Source: Aptenodytes patagonicus (lineage: Eukaryota > Chordata > Aves > Sphenisciformes > Spheniscidae). Taken from it: 64,000 bases of DNA. Where the stretch lies: positions 6,195,001 to 6,259,000 of the forward strand of contig NC_134954.1 of NCBI RefSeq assembly GCF_965638725.1, read 5' to 3'. Positions 25,401-40,400 of this stretch are shown here, one piece after another. The translations under genes and the position numbers were made by a program. Positions within the stretch are counted from its first letter, which is position 1, and each line of letters begins with the position of its first letter. Under the pieces are notes generated by a model. It saw only the letters and a program-made list of their open reading frames with translations. It was not told where the DNA came from and searched no databases.

Positions 25401-28400
25401 AGTGTCTGAAGCTAGAGTTCTAAATAACATAATAGCATGATAGTGAACAATAGAGTGGAAAGGAATGAGAACAGATTGGGAGTGCAGGCAAGAAAAGCTG
25501 TGTAGTTGGAAAGCATCAAAAGAGCAAGCAGATTCTTGTGACAAAAAATGCAATGTACGTTTCTAATATACATGCATATCAAATTATCATGACAGCTGAT
25601 AATGAAAGGATAGATTTCAGCATTCACTAAGTTGGTGCTAGAGCCGAATCCTTCCTATGCAGTTTACAATGAGACTGAAAACTACAGGTAACATGTTAAG
25701 TTTAATGTAAAACAAGTAATTAAAATTGGACTGGACAAAACTAGTGTTTGAAGAAACAGAAAGAAAAAAAAAAACTTTTCAGAGAGCATGCTATCTGTAG
25801 TACTGAGTTGATAATTGATAGAGAAAAAGGGCATACTTGTCACCACAGCTTTTTCTGAAAACTGGAGACACGGGTAGGAATCAAGTATATCAGAATGCCT
25901 GCACAATGTGATGGATTCTTTAGTGTTGCTGTCATTTGATCAGGTGGAATTAAAGCTGTAAATAGACAGCAAGGGAACTTTGAAAAACACATTGAGAGTA
26001 TTAGTCTGTTCTTAAAAAGTGTGATGAGATTTTAGAGGCCGGCGCAATAGATGTTTCTCAAAATTTAGAGTAAGAGATGTCAGGGCTGAAAGCGAGCTGA
26101 CCACATAAGAACATAGGAAAACAGTTTGCAGCAGGTATTAGATTAGACTGGTTGCAGATATATACAAATCAGGATGATGAGAAGTATCCAAGAAGAGAGC
26201 AGTGGTATGATTGAACTAAGACTTCATCTGTAATAAAAAGGATTGCGGGATACATGTACATACCCTGCTAAAGAAGATGCAGATTCCCTAGAAAAGGACT
26301 TTCCATTGTAACACTGCTGTGCTTTGGGACTTTTATACACATAGCAGGGAGTCTGACTGTTCTGTTGTTTGGTTTTTTCCTCCAGTGAAGAAAGAAAAAA
26401 AAAAAAAAAAGACGACATTTAAAGCATAGACTAGACCTGAAATCGTAACAAGGAGACCTTGAAACTGAAGTAAGGAGGATGAAACTGAAAGAAATGGTTT
26501 CAAATGAAACCTGTCAGTGTCTTACCCATCTAGAAAGCAATGTTATGTCTTGCACTTAGCTAGCATCCTTTGTTCTGTTAAATAGTGGAATAATCTCTTT
26601 GTGGCGGTCTTATCTAGGTCTGCCTGTTTAATCATGTTAATAAATGGCAAGTATCATGCTCATAATTGAAGACTCTGATCCTCAAGAGTCATTTTTTATT
26701 CCCTCTGATAGTGCCGCTTTCCCCTCAGCACATACCCCCCTCCCTTCTGCATTGTCTCTCACTCTTCTGCTCTTGTATTGTTTCCTCTGATCTGTGTGCA
26801 CAAGTCTGTATAAAGGTAGAAGTTAGCCTCCAAAGCACCTGTGCTATAAGCGTCTGTGATAAAGATCTTCAGCTTTTTTTTTTTTGCTTATTTTCTTGCC
26901 TTGTTGTTTGTATTTTTTTTTCCCCCCTGCAAACTCTGGGAAAACTAATGAGGAAAGATACTAATATAGGAATAAACCAGGTATGTAACTGAGAGGAAGG
27001 GAAGAGACCATGTCAAGGCAGCAGATTTCTTGCTCAAATGTAACTACTGCATTCCCCAAAGGAAAAGACAATTTTTTTTTCTAACCTTTTTATTCCATCT
27101 TCCTTCTGTGTTTTACTAATATGTTTTTCAGATACTTTAAGTGGAAGCCTTTGGTAGTCATGCACACACACGCACGCAGAGATAATCCCTTAGCTGAAGT
27201 GGGTTGATGTTTCTGAGTATGAGTGAAGTGGGGGAAAAATGAACAGCTTCGTAGTTGCTACATATGAAATTTTGGAATTGTGACATTTCTTTTCTCTTGT
27301 TCTCCATGCACTTGAAATATTTGTTAATAGCAACTCACGAAACAGTTTGCATTGACACCAGGAAGTCATCTTCTTTCCATATGCCATTGTCTTTACAGTT
27401 GTAGTCTACTGCAGTCCCTGTTTTATTTTTGTTTGCTAACTAAATTGTTTTATCTTTTCTTGCTATTAATAGTAATTTTTTTTTCCTCCAAAACCAAAGC
27501 AGACATAGGGGAGGGAAGTATGTGGGCTTGCATGATTACTATTGTGATCCTGAGAAGAATCTGTACAAACTTTCAGGTACGCACTATTGTCCAAAATTTC
27601 AACCTGATGGTCTAAGAGAACTTTTTTTTTCTTGTAGAACAGTTTCTTTAGCACAGCATATTAGGTTTTGCACTTGAACCTCTTTGGTATATCTGAACTG
27701 GACATCCCATAGAAAGATTGAAAAATGGACTATGTCTAATAAATGCCAGAGACACCTGATTTTTTTTTTTCTGTTCTTATGAGTGCACATGAGAAGGCAA
27801 CTACTATCCTGTACAGATGTGATCCTATCAGTGTAGGCAAAATAGTAATTTGTATAACTTCCTGTACTATAGCAAATGCAAACACAGAATTTTGTAGCAA
27901 TTGTCAAATGAAGCACGGGTGTTGTAAGCCCTACTCTAAATTTGGAAAAAAGGTAACAATTTGCCAGAAGAGCGAAAAGCATCCAATTTCACAGACATAA
28001 CAGGCAGCAGCTAGTACCTATTTGATTTCATATTGTGCATGCCTGAAATGTGGAATGGCATCAGTGTATGGGTTTAGTTTAATTTCAGTTTGGTGAACTC
28101 TTGCACTGTTGCATCCAGATGTTCATTTTTTTGTTCTTACTCCTAGAAAGTTTTCCTTCAAAGAATTCTGGGAACCCTAAATAAATGAAAGCTTCATGAA
28201 CCGCAACCTGTTGATAGTCTGTTTTACCTTCTTATCCAATGGAGCAGGTCAAAACCTGCCAGTAATTTTGAGGTACACAAGTATTATTCCCAACGCGCAT
28301 GCACGCGCGCGCACACACACCCCCCTTGGAACCACTGTAGTTCATTCTGCTAGCCTGCATTTGCTCGTGAACACTGTTCACATTCTTGCATATTAACCAA

Positions 28401-31400
28401 ATCAACTCTCAAAATAATCTCCTTTGGCCAATCATAGCAAAGTAACAGCTTTAATTGCAAATGTTCAAAATCAAGCAGAAAAATAAAAGCTTTATTTAAT
28501 TTAAAAAAAAAAAGAAAAAAGTCAAAGAAATCATAACAATCAACTCTGGTTTATTCTGTAATCATACAGAGAGAGGGAAGTAAAAACTTCAAATCACATA
28601 ACCCTTCCTGAATCCATCTTTCTCCAAGACCGTAGGAAATGTGCTGTAAATTGTAATCGTTATGAAATAGTTTGTAGAGTTTGTAATTAAGACGACTGGA
28701 TGTTTGTTAAAGAAAACAGTTGCAATGGAAGTAGCACAGTTGGTTTGTTAATGTTGTGCAAACTATAAAGGCTAGAGAGGCATTATTACTTTCTAGATCT
28801 TTCTAAAGAAACAGGCAGGTCTGCAGTTTGTACGTGTGTTGTACCTTAACAGCATTATGTGACTATTCCTCACTGCCTTGAGATTTACTCTAAAAGTAAT
28901 TTAAGTAGGTCTTAAATTTTAAGTGCATTATAAATGTTCTAATTTTAACTCAAATGTATTCTATGTACTTCAATAAACTGAAGAGTTTTATTACATTTGA
29001 ATTTCAGTATATCAAGAAGAAGAAATAATGTTGAACCCTGAAGATGGTCATTTAATCCAATCAGTCTTCTCTTTAAATTGCTGCTAACTTACAAGAACTA
29101 CTTTTCTTATGCAAATATTAACATCCATATTTATGTACACTTGTGTTTATTGATCACTATCTAAAACTTTAGAATACTGATTTTTTGTTTTTTAATAGAA
29201 ACCTGTTATAAATGGCAGGAGGCATAAATATATACAAGTAACAGTACTTAATTAGTCAGCAGACAGGTGGGACATTGTCCCTGAGTAGCCAGTCAGAAAG
29301 TGAAAGAATATTTAAGAAGTGACTGTATAGCAGCAATAAAAGCTTGCCTGCTCACTAGCCTAGCACAGTTGGAGACTTGCTTTAATTGGTGAACATATTA
29401 AGTCTTTCTATTGATGTAGTGTAATTAGAAGGGAGAGCGGTCTTGCTGGTTAGGTTGTTTAACTTATTGTTTAACTGTATCCCCTTCAGTTACAACTATT
29501 TTCACAGCAATATCCATTGGGAAAAGCAGAGTGAAATATTACTGTATTGATTTACTCTTCTTAATAGTGTCCTTCTACCTGTCTCATACAGTATTGTTTT
29601 TTCTCTGAACATCTTACAAGACTTACCAGTATGTCCACTAAAACATAATTCATTTTTTAAACTCTGTAATAGCAGAATGATCAGGTTAAGGAGATGGATC
29701 TAAAGCCACAGTGTGTTATAAGGAGTCTTCTATTATTCTGTTTTTCATTGGTAAATGAACAAATTATTTAACCAGATATGAGCGTTAATCACTTTCAAGA
29801 TAGTACTGGTGAAGTTGTATGATGTGGAGCTAATAGTTTAGTGCAAACAGTATTTTTCACTTTATCTGAAGTTTTTAGATAAATATTTCAGTATTCATTT
29901 TGGAGCATTTTGTCTTCTATTAAGCTATTCATGTTTATGATCTTAAAGCCCAGTTACAAAATTAAGCTGTTTTTCTGTTGTTGCTTGGAAGGTAAAGATG
30001 GAAGATATCCATCTTCAATAGCAATGAGTGATTATGGCTGCTTTTCAGTTCTGATGTTTATTAGAGCAACCCAAAATCTCCCAAATAAGGCAGACTTAAG
30101 AACATATATTAAGAGTTTTGGTTGGGTTTTGTTTTTTGAATCTTGCTCTTACATTGAATAAGGAAGCTGGAAATAACTGTTTTTCCTGATGGACAGTGAA
30201 TTCCTTGCAAATTCTTCTTTTTACACTCTAGGTCAAGCTAAACACTGTGAGGTAATGATGGTGTACAGTAGGCCATCCATACCCATCCTTTGCTGGCTCT
30301 TCTCCCTATTCTTATATTTACAAAGGACTGAAATAGCCAGCTAAGCGTTTACCTTATAGCCATATATATTATAGAAGCATGGTTGGGCAAAAGTTTGGAT
30401 TTTCAGGTAAGTGTCCTCAGGTGATCATACTTGCCAAAAAGCTCCATACAACATGATAGCAAGGCTCTGAAAAATCAAGTAATAGGCCACAAAAGAGAAA
30501 CTAGAGTGTTCACAGATTGAGATGCTGATGGGATTTCATAAAACCGGCAAAAGATGCCTCTCTGATTGCAGGGCTTAGGTCCTGCTACAAAAAAAACCTT
30601 ACTGCAAGCAATGGATATGAAAGAGCTGCTTAATTTTTGCAAGATTTTTGTGTAGCCATCATTAACTAACTTAAACATGAGAGTGACTGCCATTTTCTTT
30701 TGTGTAGAGACAGTGAGGAAATTATTAGGAAAAAAGTTGCTATGTAACTGCGCCAAGATTATGGTATGAATATTTGGTAATATTTGTTAAATGTTATCTC
30801 TGTAACTATCGATTTCTTTAACTGTTTCACAACATCTTGTGAGATATCTGTATGTTGCTTGTTATGCTGTATGAAGGCACAGTGGGAATATTTATTTAAA
30901 CAAAGGATGTCTTTTCGTTGCCAAGAATCTAACTGGTTTTGGAGGCAGGAGGAAAAAAGGAGACTTAACAGATTCTTCAGTTCCACAAGATCTGCATTCT
31001 TGCTTTTAAGTTAATCACAATATGCCATTAGTAGCCTTACATGAAACAGTTGCCCATGTGTGTTACCATTCTTCAACAGCTTATCCCACAGGGATCAAAA
31101 TAGCATTTGCTTTAGCTGCATCAGTGTCAGTGCATAAGGATAGCCTCACTCTAGCTCTTTATAAAGTTATTTAACGTTTTATTTTAGTTCTTTTGCAAAT
31201 ACCTGTGCATTGTTGGTGCTACTTGGCTCCATAGTTTAGATATTAATACATGGTTGCCTCTTCTTGGTGAAAAGTGAGTAAAATTTTAAGGTACCTATTT
31301 TGCATTTTTTAAAGTGACCTAGAAGCCTAAGCTTCATTCACTTGTAAAATGAGCATAGCTCTGTCTAAGCCTAAAGATTTCTCTTGTCCTATTCAAATTT

Positions 31401-34400
31401 TCCGTTATTATTTATGCAGTCAAAGCTGTAGTGTGGATGTAGCTGCAACTGCGTGAAAAACTTTACAGTCCTATAGTATCAGCTTCTCAATTAGATGTGG
31501 CTATGTTAGCATAAGAGTAGAAAAAGCTATGACAGGAGGAGCGCTTTTTCATAAGTAAAATTGCATCTACACTAACAGGGACTGGAAAGATGAAGGAAGC
31601 AGGTAAGCTGGTAGTTTTCACTGTGCTAATTAATTTCAGAATTTAAAAAAATTATGTAGCTAGTGAAGGCATTTGACTTCATGGCTTGGAAATTGCGCTT
31701 AGGTTTACAAACTCTTAGGCAACAGATTAGCTGATACTGGTTTCAAACGATCAATTAACTGAAAGATATTTAGGTATACAGATCATAGCTTTAGAAAAAT
31801 CTATCTTATAGTTATCTCCTTGAAGATGTTTCAGTAATGCTGATATTTATTCCACTTTTATTTTGTAAAGATTTATGTGAGGGTGAAATGGGTGATTTCT
31901 GTACTGAGGTGCATGAAAATGGAATGCTTTAAAAAAAATAGATTTATTTGAAAAAGTAGCAAAAATGCAAAAATATTCTGCAAGATAAAATGAGGGACAG
32001 AAGCATTTGAATATTCTAATTTTGAAATCAAATAGTAAGGCAACATAAATTTTTATAGTATCCTCCAATCCACAAAACCCAGCCAAAAGCAGAGATTTTT
32101 TTTTTTTTTTTTTTTTTTAAATCTGTGGAAAAGTAATAGAATATGGGATAAAACAGTCTGGGAGAAGGGATTTAGTAGAGGTAAAGTCACTAAGACTAAC
32201 TGAGAATGTGACTGCTTTTTTCAGTAGAAGACACAATGGCTCCTTCACTGCACAGGGGAATGAGAGCTTGGACTGCAGTGACAAATCCAAGGCCAAAAAG
32301 AAAGACTGGGGATTTAGGCCATTCACCTGGGACAGAGGAAATACTTGAATCTAGATCTCCTAAATCTCAGCAAGCACTGTTTTCTAGATTCTGGGGTCAC
32401 CTTCCGCCTCCAATGAATGTTTAACTATTTGAAGTAGAACAACTTAAGAGAAAAATAGGGAAAATTAATCTCCAAATAGCCTGTAATGTGAGAAATTCTA
32501 TTTTGAGTTACTAGTTTTAAGCAAAGCAGAAAGCTGAGTCTGGAGAAGTTTGAAGTCCTAAAAATGTATATTGGAGAAAGAAACAGTTTCTCATATGCGC
32601 CTTTATAACAGGGCTTCACAATTCACACCGTCTTTCTTCAGCTTTCCCCAGAGGTTTTTCATTACACAGTATGAGTCTGTTATGTGAGACTTGTCTCTGG
32701 TTCTATAACTTCTGAAATAGATTAAATTAAGGGAAGGTTGAGCCCAGCATCCTTAAAAGATGGCTCACCATATGACAAACTTCAACTATTATTTTCTTCA
32801 TACAATGTAAATAGTACTGTGCTTCTGGTAATCTACAGTCCAGATTAATTTTGACAATAGACACTTCCTAAATAATTTATTTGTTGCTAATTTTCACTTA
32901 AATATTTTAGTTGTTTTATTTGTTTAGAAAATTGCTATGACTTTTTATCTGAAGCCTCGGCTGGTTGCTGCTGTTTAGATTTGATTCTGCTCGTCCTTTC
33001 CTCTTCTCTCTTTTTTTCATGAAGAAATGCCAGTGGAGTAAGCAATGTGGTAGTGAATTGCTTTAACACTTGCACCTCCAAATAACATCGAGAATGAAAT
33101 GTGTCCATGGTAACCACAATGCTCTTATAATACTTTCCATTCTTCATCTTTTTAATCTATGCAAAAAGTATAGGTATTACAAAATCTATGCAATAGTTTC
33201 CTTTGAAATAACCATGTGCTAACAAATTACCAAGGTAACTGTAGTTTGTCCTGGGTATTTGTACATAAGGAAGTTTTTAAATGGAATAGTGCTATTGACA
33301 GTTTGTTCCACTGTAAATCAAAGAATAATGTTTAGAAAATACACAGTGGCATTTAATATAATTACCTGAATATTTTACTTTTCCTGTGCCTCTGCGTGTT
33401 GGCCTGATCTTCCCATTCTGGCAGATTGCAGTGTTGCAGTGTGCTTCCTAGTATAACGATTAAGAGGAGGAGAGATTATTGAAATATTCATTTCTGTGAT
33501 TTTTTTTTTTAAGTTTTGGCATGTTTCAGTTAGTATTAAAATGCTTTGGAATTTATAATTGTACAACAATACTACAAGAAAGTAAATTTTGATAACTATG
33601 TTAAAACATCTACTGTAATTGCTTTAAAAATAGGACAGAGGTATTTCGTTTGTAGAGTATTGACTTAGTGTTCCGTTTGAGGGTTGGTTGGATTGTATAA
33701 AGATAAAATCTTATTCAAGAGTCTATACACACATATGCACATTCTAGTGTTCTTGTACACCTGTGTATACATAAACTTATATTACAGATAAATACACTCA
33801 TACCCACAAAATACTAAACAAAAAAATATATGGAATACTTACTGTGAAAAGTTCGTCTTGCTTACACCAGTGCAGAATTTAGGTGAGCATCTGCTATCTG
33901 TATACACTTAATTTTTAATTACTTTAATTACTGTATATCCCAGACTGAAAAGTATTTATTAATGTATTTTATAACAGATCACAACACATTGTAATCTGTT
34001 GTACAACATAGTTCTGCTTTTTTAAGAATTAGACTTCTAAATTTGTGTGTACTTAAATCTATAAGGTCATACAGAAAATTAATCTGAAGAATGTTGTTAG
34101 GTATTAAAGTTCAAAAGTTGAAAAGCAACAGTCATAGTTAATAATTTTTGGTAAGTGGTTTTGGGGGCAGGTGGCTATTTTCTTTTTCAGTTACACGTGG
34201 CATTTCCGTGCCAAGAAATGTTGGGTTTTGCTGTTTTTTTTTAAGAAATGTCACTTCCAACAGTAACATGAAAAGGCTGAGAGAAAGCATATTAACCAGG
34301 TTTCTTTTCTCCTTTAACAATGATTTTTTTCCCTCTCATATACTGTATTCTTGCATACCATTTTGAAGGGTATGCAAGCTGAGGAACGTGTAGAAAGATG

Positions 34401-37400
34401 TCTTTTCTTTCTCCATTTGCATATCAGTTTTGTTCTGACCTTATGCTCACCTCATGTTTTCCACAAATAAGGATGGAAGTAGCCTTACATGCTGATTCTG
34501 CCTACATTGCTAGAGATAAAAAGAGCTTTTGGAAGTACAGTATAGTACAGCATTCACTGTCCTATTATCCCCGTGTTGGGCTACAAACATACTAGTTCTA
34601 AAGCCTTCCCAGGTAGTAAGATCATCACTGAAACAGAACAACAAGTGGTTTATAATCTCTTTTGCATTGAATCCTCATATTACCACTAGTATATTAAGTG
34701 GTGTTATTTTAGCGACGCAGTGGTCTATACTGTGCATGTACATTACAGAAATATTAACTCTGCTATTATAAGATGTTTCAGTGGTGTAATTTATCTTTCA
34801 TATATTAAATTCTAGAATGCAGATTGGATGAATGGGGTTTTTTCCCTTCAAAGAGGCAACTGTTTCACTGCAAAGGAATAAAGATTGTGTCATTGTAAAA
34901 TAGGATGAATTTATGCAACTGAGTAGGATGTTTTTTCTTTTATTCACATAATAAGGGTTATTTTACAGAGTACTGCGGATATGTCTGAGTGTTAATTGAA
35001 GCTATTATGTATGTATGCTATCAGAAATACGATTTAGTATTTCCGATACCCCCATAATGATATACAGCCACAATAAACATCAAAATGATAAATTTTAGCT
35101 GGCTATATTTGACATTCAAATGTAGATGTTAAGTCTTTATTCAAACTTATTTACTGTTACTGTATATGAGAGATCAACAGGATAGAAGCAAGACTTGAAA
35201 AATACAGAAATGATTGGTGTGGGCCTGCCTTGGCAGATTGTCTGGAATCTGAGCTTTAATTTGAAAATTAATGATGACAGTGAATGCAACTCATTGGGAG
35301 TTACAAATACTTAATTCTTCTCAACTTTAAAATCTACATTTTGACACTGAAATACTGGAGAGATCTGAAGTTAAATTTCATGTTGAGAGATGTAAACCAC
35401 TGTTGTCAGATCTCAGATTTGTAATAGTAAATTTAACTCCGTGTTCTTCAGTCAGTGTATGTGAGTAGTCTTCTGTGGCTTATTGACAGTTAGCTCAAAG
35501 CTTGCTTTTAATATTCCTCTTCTACATGCCAGTGGAAAAAATAAGATTCTATGGAGTGTATTTTTTATATACGTGTGTGTGTTTATAAATGTACACCTCA
35601 CTAATATTCTCATTTGTGAGTTTTATCACTCAGTGTGTCAGGAATCCACCTGTACATATAACAATGTAAAATCCTCACTTTTCTCAATGAAATGGAAGGA
35701 AATAAAACAGATTAATATTAGTAAGGTTACAAAATTATTTTTTTTTACCCTTGCCTACAACAGCAACTGAATCCTATTTTTGGCTTGGAGTGTGATCTTT
35801 GCTAACAACTTGTGTGTAGGAAGAGACATGATTACGACTTCCCTCTCCTGTAGACCCAGCTGTGACAGCAACAAAACAAAAGTCAATATTAAAAGCTGAC
35901 ACACTGTTCAAGCACATATGTAATGTTTTAAGAGAACTCGGGGAAAATTACTGATAGCCAGGGCTACTTGTTCTCCATCATTTCATAGCTACATAATTTA
36001 CTATTCATATTCATCTTTTGTCTCAGTTGCATGCTTTGTAATGCAGGCTTCCTTTTCTTTTTCTGACTCTGAAAATGTGAGTTGAATGTGTACTTCTGGA
36101 GCCCTTTTTCCAGAGTTTTCAGACAGTCTAAGTGCTGAGCTTTGAATTGTCTTACTAGTTTTGATTTTAACAAAATGTTAAAATGACAGTTTAACTTCTA
36201 ATACTGCCGCTTTTGAGTGCCTGAGCAGTTGAATGGGTATTTCTACTTAACCACATAATTTAATGCCTGATGAATTGTGTTTCTGCCACTAAATGAAAAA
36301 CAAAAAAAGGCTGTTTATAGTTTTGCAAGTTGAGATGTCATTAAACGTGTTTTAATTTCTACGAACAATTTGCACGCAGGGGTTGGGAACATTTTCTTTG
36401 TATGTAAAAACATTTCACACTTGTCTAGGTGCATTATGGGATGTTTATTGTCCTTTGAAGCATGTTGTATGGCTGCTGGTAATGTAACCGTGTTATCTTA
36501 CGATAACTTTGTTTTGGGAATGCAGTAATATTTACACAACCAGAGTCCTGAATCTTAGCAATGTATTTATCTCATGGTACTTGATAGTCATTTCTTCTTC
36601 CTTTTTTATTTTTCTTCTTCCACAATTGTAGGTAATTTTCAGGTGGTGGAAAATCTCACTTAGGAATGAATTTCGTGAATCAAGACCTGGAGAAATTAAA
36701 GAATCCCAGGAGGATTTTTTGGATGATTCATCTCTTCATAGTAAGATGACAATAATAATTACAAATTTGCTGTGGCATATAATGGAATAATCTAGCAATA
36801 TTGATCTGTAATAACTTTCATGAAAGATGTGATTGCTTTGACTAACAGGCTATTTTGTATAAATTTATTAATATAAATTAATATATGAATACTGGAAAAA
36901 CAAAAAGACATGACAGTAAATATAGGATAAAACCCAACAACATTGATAGTTTCATTGTAAGACAATGACAGAGGTATTAGCAACAAAAATAGGCCAGAAA
37001 GCAATATTTTTATTGCTAATAACTCAGTCCTTATGTTCTGTGCCAGCACATTTGATTTTATGGCCATGTCATGAGCCACCTGGATTCCCAATCTGATTTA
37101 ACATAAGTAACACCAAGTGCAACAGGTACTTGGGATTAGAATCATAGAACCATTTAGGTTGGAAAAGACCTTTAAGATCATCAAGTCCAACCTTTAACCT
37201 AGCACTGCCAAGTCCATCACTAAACCATGTCCCTAAGCACCACATCTACACGTCTTTTAAATACCTCCAGGGATGGGGACTCAACCACTTCCCTGGGCAG
37301 CCTGGCCCAGTGCTTGACAACCCTTTTGGTGAAGAAATTTTTCCTCACATCCAATCTAAACCTCCCCTGGCACAACCTGAGGCCATTTCCTCTCGTCCTA

Positions 37401-40400
37401 TCGCTTGTTACTTGGGAGAAGAGACCGACCCCCACCTCACTACAACCTCCTGTCAGGGAGTTGTAGAGAGCGATGAGGTCTCCCCTCAGCCTCCTCTTCT
37501 CCAGGCTAAACAGTCCCAGTTCCCTCAGCCGCTCCTCATCAGACTTGTTCTCCAGACCCTTCACCAGCCTTGTTGCCCTTCTCTGGACACGCTCCAGCAC
37601 CTCAGTGTCTTTCTTGTAGTGAGGGGCCCAAAACTGAACGCAGTATTTGAGGTGCGGCCTCACCAGTGCCGAGTACAGGGAGATGATCGCTTCCCTACTC
37701 CTGCTGGCCACACTAGTTCTGATACGGGCCAGGATGCCATTGGCCTTCTTGGCCACCTGGGCACACTGCCGGCTCATGTTCAGCTGGCTGTCGTCCAACA
37801 CCCCCAGGTCCTTTTCTGCTGGGCAGCTTTCCAGCCACTCTTCCCCAAGCTTGTAGCGTTGCATGGGGTTGTTGTGACCCATGTGCAGGACCTGGCACTT
37901 GGCCTTGTTGAACCTCATACAATTGGCCTGGGCCCATCGATCCAGCCTGTCCAGGTCCCTCTGCAGAGCCTTCCTACCCTCGAGCAGATCAACACTCCCG
38001 CCCAACTTGGTGTCGTCTGCAAACTTACTGAGAGTGCACACGATCCCCTCGTCCAGATCATTGATAAAGATATTAAACAGAACTGGCCCCAATACTGAGC
38101 CCTGGGGAACACCGCTCGTGACCGGCTCCCAACTGGATTTAACTTCCACTTTTACCCAGTGAAGAGTACACCTGTCCAAGCCATGAGCAGCCAGTTTCTC
38201 CAGCAGAATGCTGTGGGAAACGGTGTCAAAGGCTTTACTAAAGTCTAGGTAGACGACATCCACAGCCTTTCCCTCACCCACTAAGCGAGTCACCTTGTCA
38301 TAGAAGGCGATCAGGTTAGTCAAGCAGGACCTGCCTTTCATAAACCCCTGCTGACTAGGCCTGATCACCTGGGTGTCCTGTATGTGCCGCGTGATGTCAC
38401 TCAAGATGATCTGTTCCATAACCTTCCCCAGCATCAAGGTCATAACTGACAGGCCTGTAGTTCCCTGGATCCTCCTTCCAGCCCTTCTTGTAGATGGGCA
38501 TCACATTTGCTAACCTCCAGTCAACTGGGACCTCCCCGGTTAGCCAGGACTGCTGGTGGCTTGTTGAGCACTTCTGCTAGCTCCCTCGGTACCCTTGGGT
38601 GGATCCCATCCGGCCCCATAGACAAGTTATAAAAGTGCACTATGACTTTAGGAGCATACAGCCAGAAAAAGAAAGGCAGTGGGGACACCACTAAATAAAC
38701 CTCAAAATGTAGATTTGTAGAGCTGTTTTTCAACCTGTTCCTGATAGACTAACCACTGAGAACATCTGAAATAATTATGCTTTTTCCAAAAGTTCCATGG
38801 GACTATGTCTCCCAAGTAGTTATCGCTCTGCAACTTCTTTAATCTTGGTTCTCAGTAATGGATTAGTTTTAAGAGATGTCATGTCACAAGATACGGGTGG
38901 TCATGGCTCACAGAGGAAAGAGTCTCCTGAAAATACTAAGCCAAAGACACATTAATCCAGCACCTGCAGCGAATAGCTGAGGTCTGAGCTATGACCTGGT
39001 CTGAAAATGGAGCACTTCATAACTGCACCTGCAGAGACTGGATTGAGATCTGAGGCTTTGTAGCCCAAGAGACTAGGTAGCACTCAAACACCTTGCATTA
39101 GTGAGATTTTTTTTTTTTTAAGAAGCTGCTCTTGTATTCCTATTATGTACAGACATAAAAAAATTTAGTTACAGATGTGACTTCATATTTATTCTATCTT
39201 TATGATGAACTTGAAAGATGGCATTTCCAAATAAAGTCCTGTTTTCCTTATCAACAGCTTTGGTAAACATCATCTTATTTACATCTAGGCAGAGGAGGTC
39301 TGCTTTCCTAAGACGTGTATGAATCTCAGGTGGTAGGGGAGAGGGTAAAACTTTCCTCAAGAGGATATACCTGTTTTCAAGAGTAAACTTGAGTGTATCT
39401 TCATTTAGGGTCTGAAATAAGACCAACACATGTTTCCTATGCTTTGCTTATTAAAATCTAACACTTCCTACAGCACAATCAAGAGATTTTTAGCCCTGGT
39501 GAGTTTACGTGGTCTGCATTTCTATGTTTAGGTTTGTGTTTCTGATCCCCATTATAACTTTTGCAACTGACCAATTTCAAGTGAATGTGATGGAAATAAT
39601 AACACTTCCTTAGCAGTTGGGTAGGGAGACTGTACGTGACTGCTGTTAGTGTTCCGTTGATGGAAAGACTGCACATTCTGAGCTCAAGTGACCGGATATA
39701 TGCACAAACCATGGAAAAGGTTTCAATCAGCACTCTCAGTCCGTAACGAAACAAATCTTTAATTCCAGTTATTACTTTACTACTTGTTTTGACTAGAAGG
39801 GGAGTGAATGTATCATGAACCAATAGAAAATGGACTGCCTGTTGAATTTGGCTAGTGTGCAGGGAGTCTTTAAATATGCTATGCTTTTTTGCAGTAGGTG
39901 TTTATAATCGTTCCATTAGTTGAGGCAAAGAGTTGCACAACATTTTAATTTGACAAAATTGAGTATCAACTTTTATAAACTTGAGCTTTCAAAGAAGTAG
40001 TCTTCTAAACTTTTTTGCCAAGAATTACATAGAATGTATAGCTGAATTTTAGCGATAGGTTTTAGTGGTTTTATGTTCAAAATTTAATTTTTTTTTATTT
40101 ACCTCATAAAAGTAGATTTGATATGTGAATATATATTGGTGAGGATTTTAGCTTGTTTTTTTTCCTCATTGCTTACACTGTAAGATTTTCCTGTGGCATT
40201 TGATATTAATATAGTGTTGCAATAAAACATCTGTTTTACATTACTTGGGTACAATGATTCAAATAGTTAAATTATTGTTAACATGCAGTTTTCTGCTGTT
40301 ATCCTGTGTGTTTTCAGTAGGTTACAAATAAGATCTGCCTGCTTTTTCTTGAAAAGTGTTGGTGGTGGTGGTTCAGAGGTTTCCTATCCCATAGGAAGTA

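Larger units (their letters stand above)
16499..36631 (+). other. FBXO36: FBXO36 intron 1
   Basis: A 20.1-kb intron, T-rich on the sense strand. Features seen: an old CR1 tail near 20.6 kb, a 13-G run at 22,817, a TG/TA-rich stretch near 20,850-20,910, a CG/CA alternating tract at 28,290, a MITE-like element at 31.43-31.57 kb and a long T-run at 32.1 kb. Around 25,080-25,270 an AT-rich stretch with recurring TAAACT-like words may be an ancient interspersed repeat. No second gene was recognised on either strand. The remaining open frames are under 130 codons and do not look like protein. Confidence 0.85.

Noticed and set aside
37310..38098. 262-codon plus-strand frame at 37-38 kb
   Set aside because: It is the complement of the CR1 reverse-transcriptase frame, whose motifs read on the minus strand.
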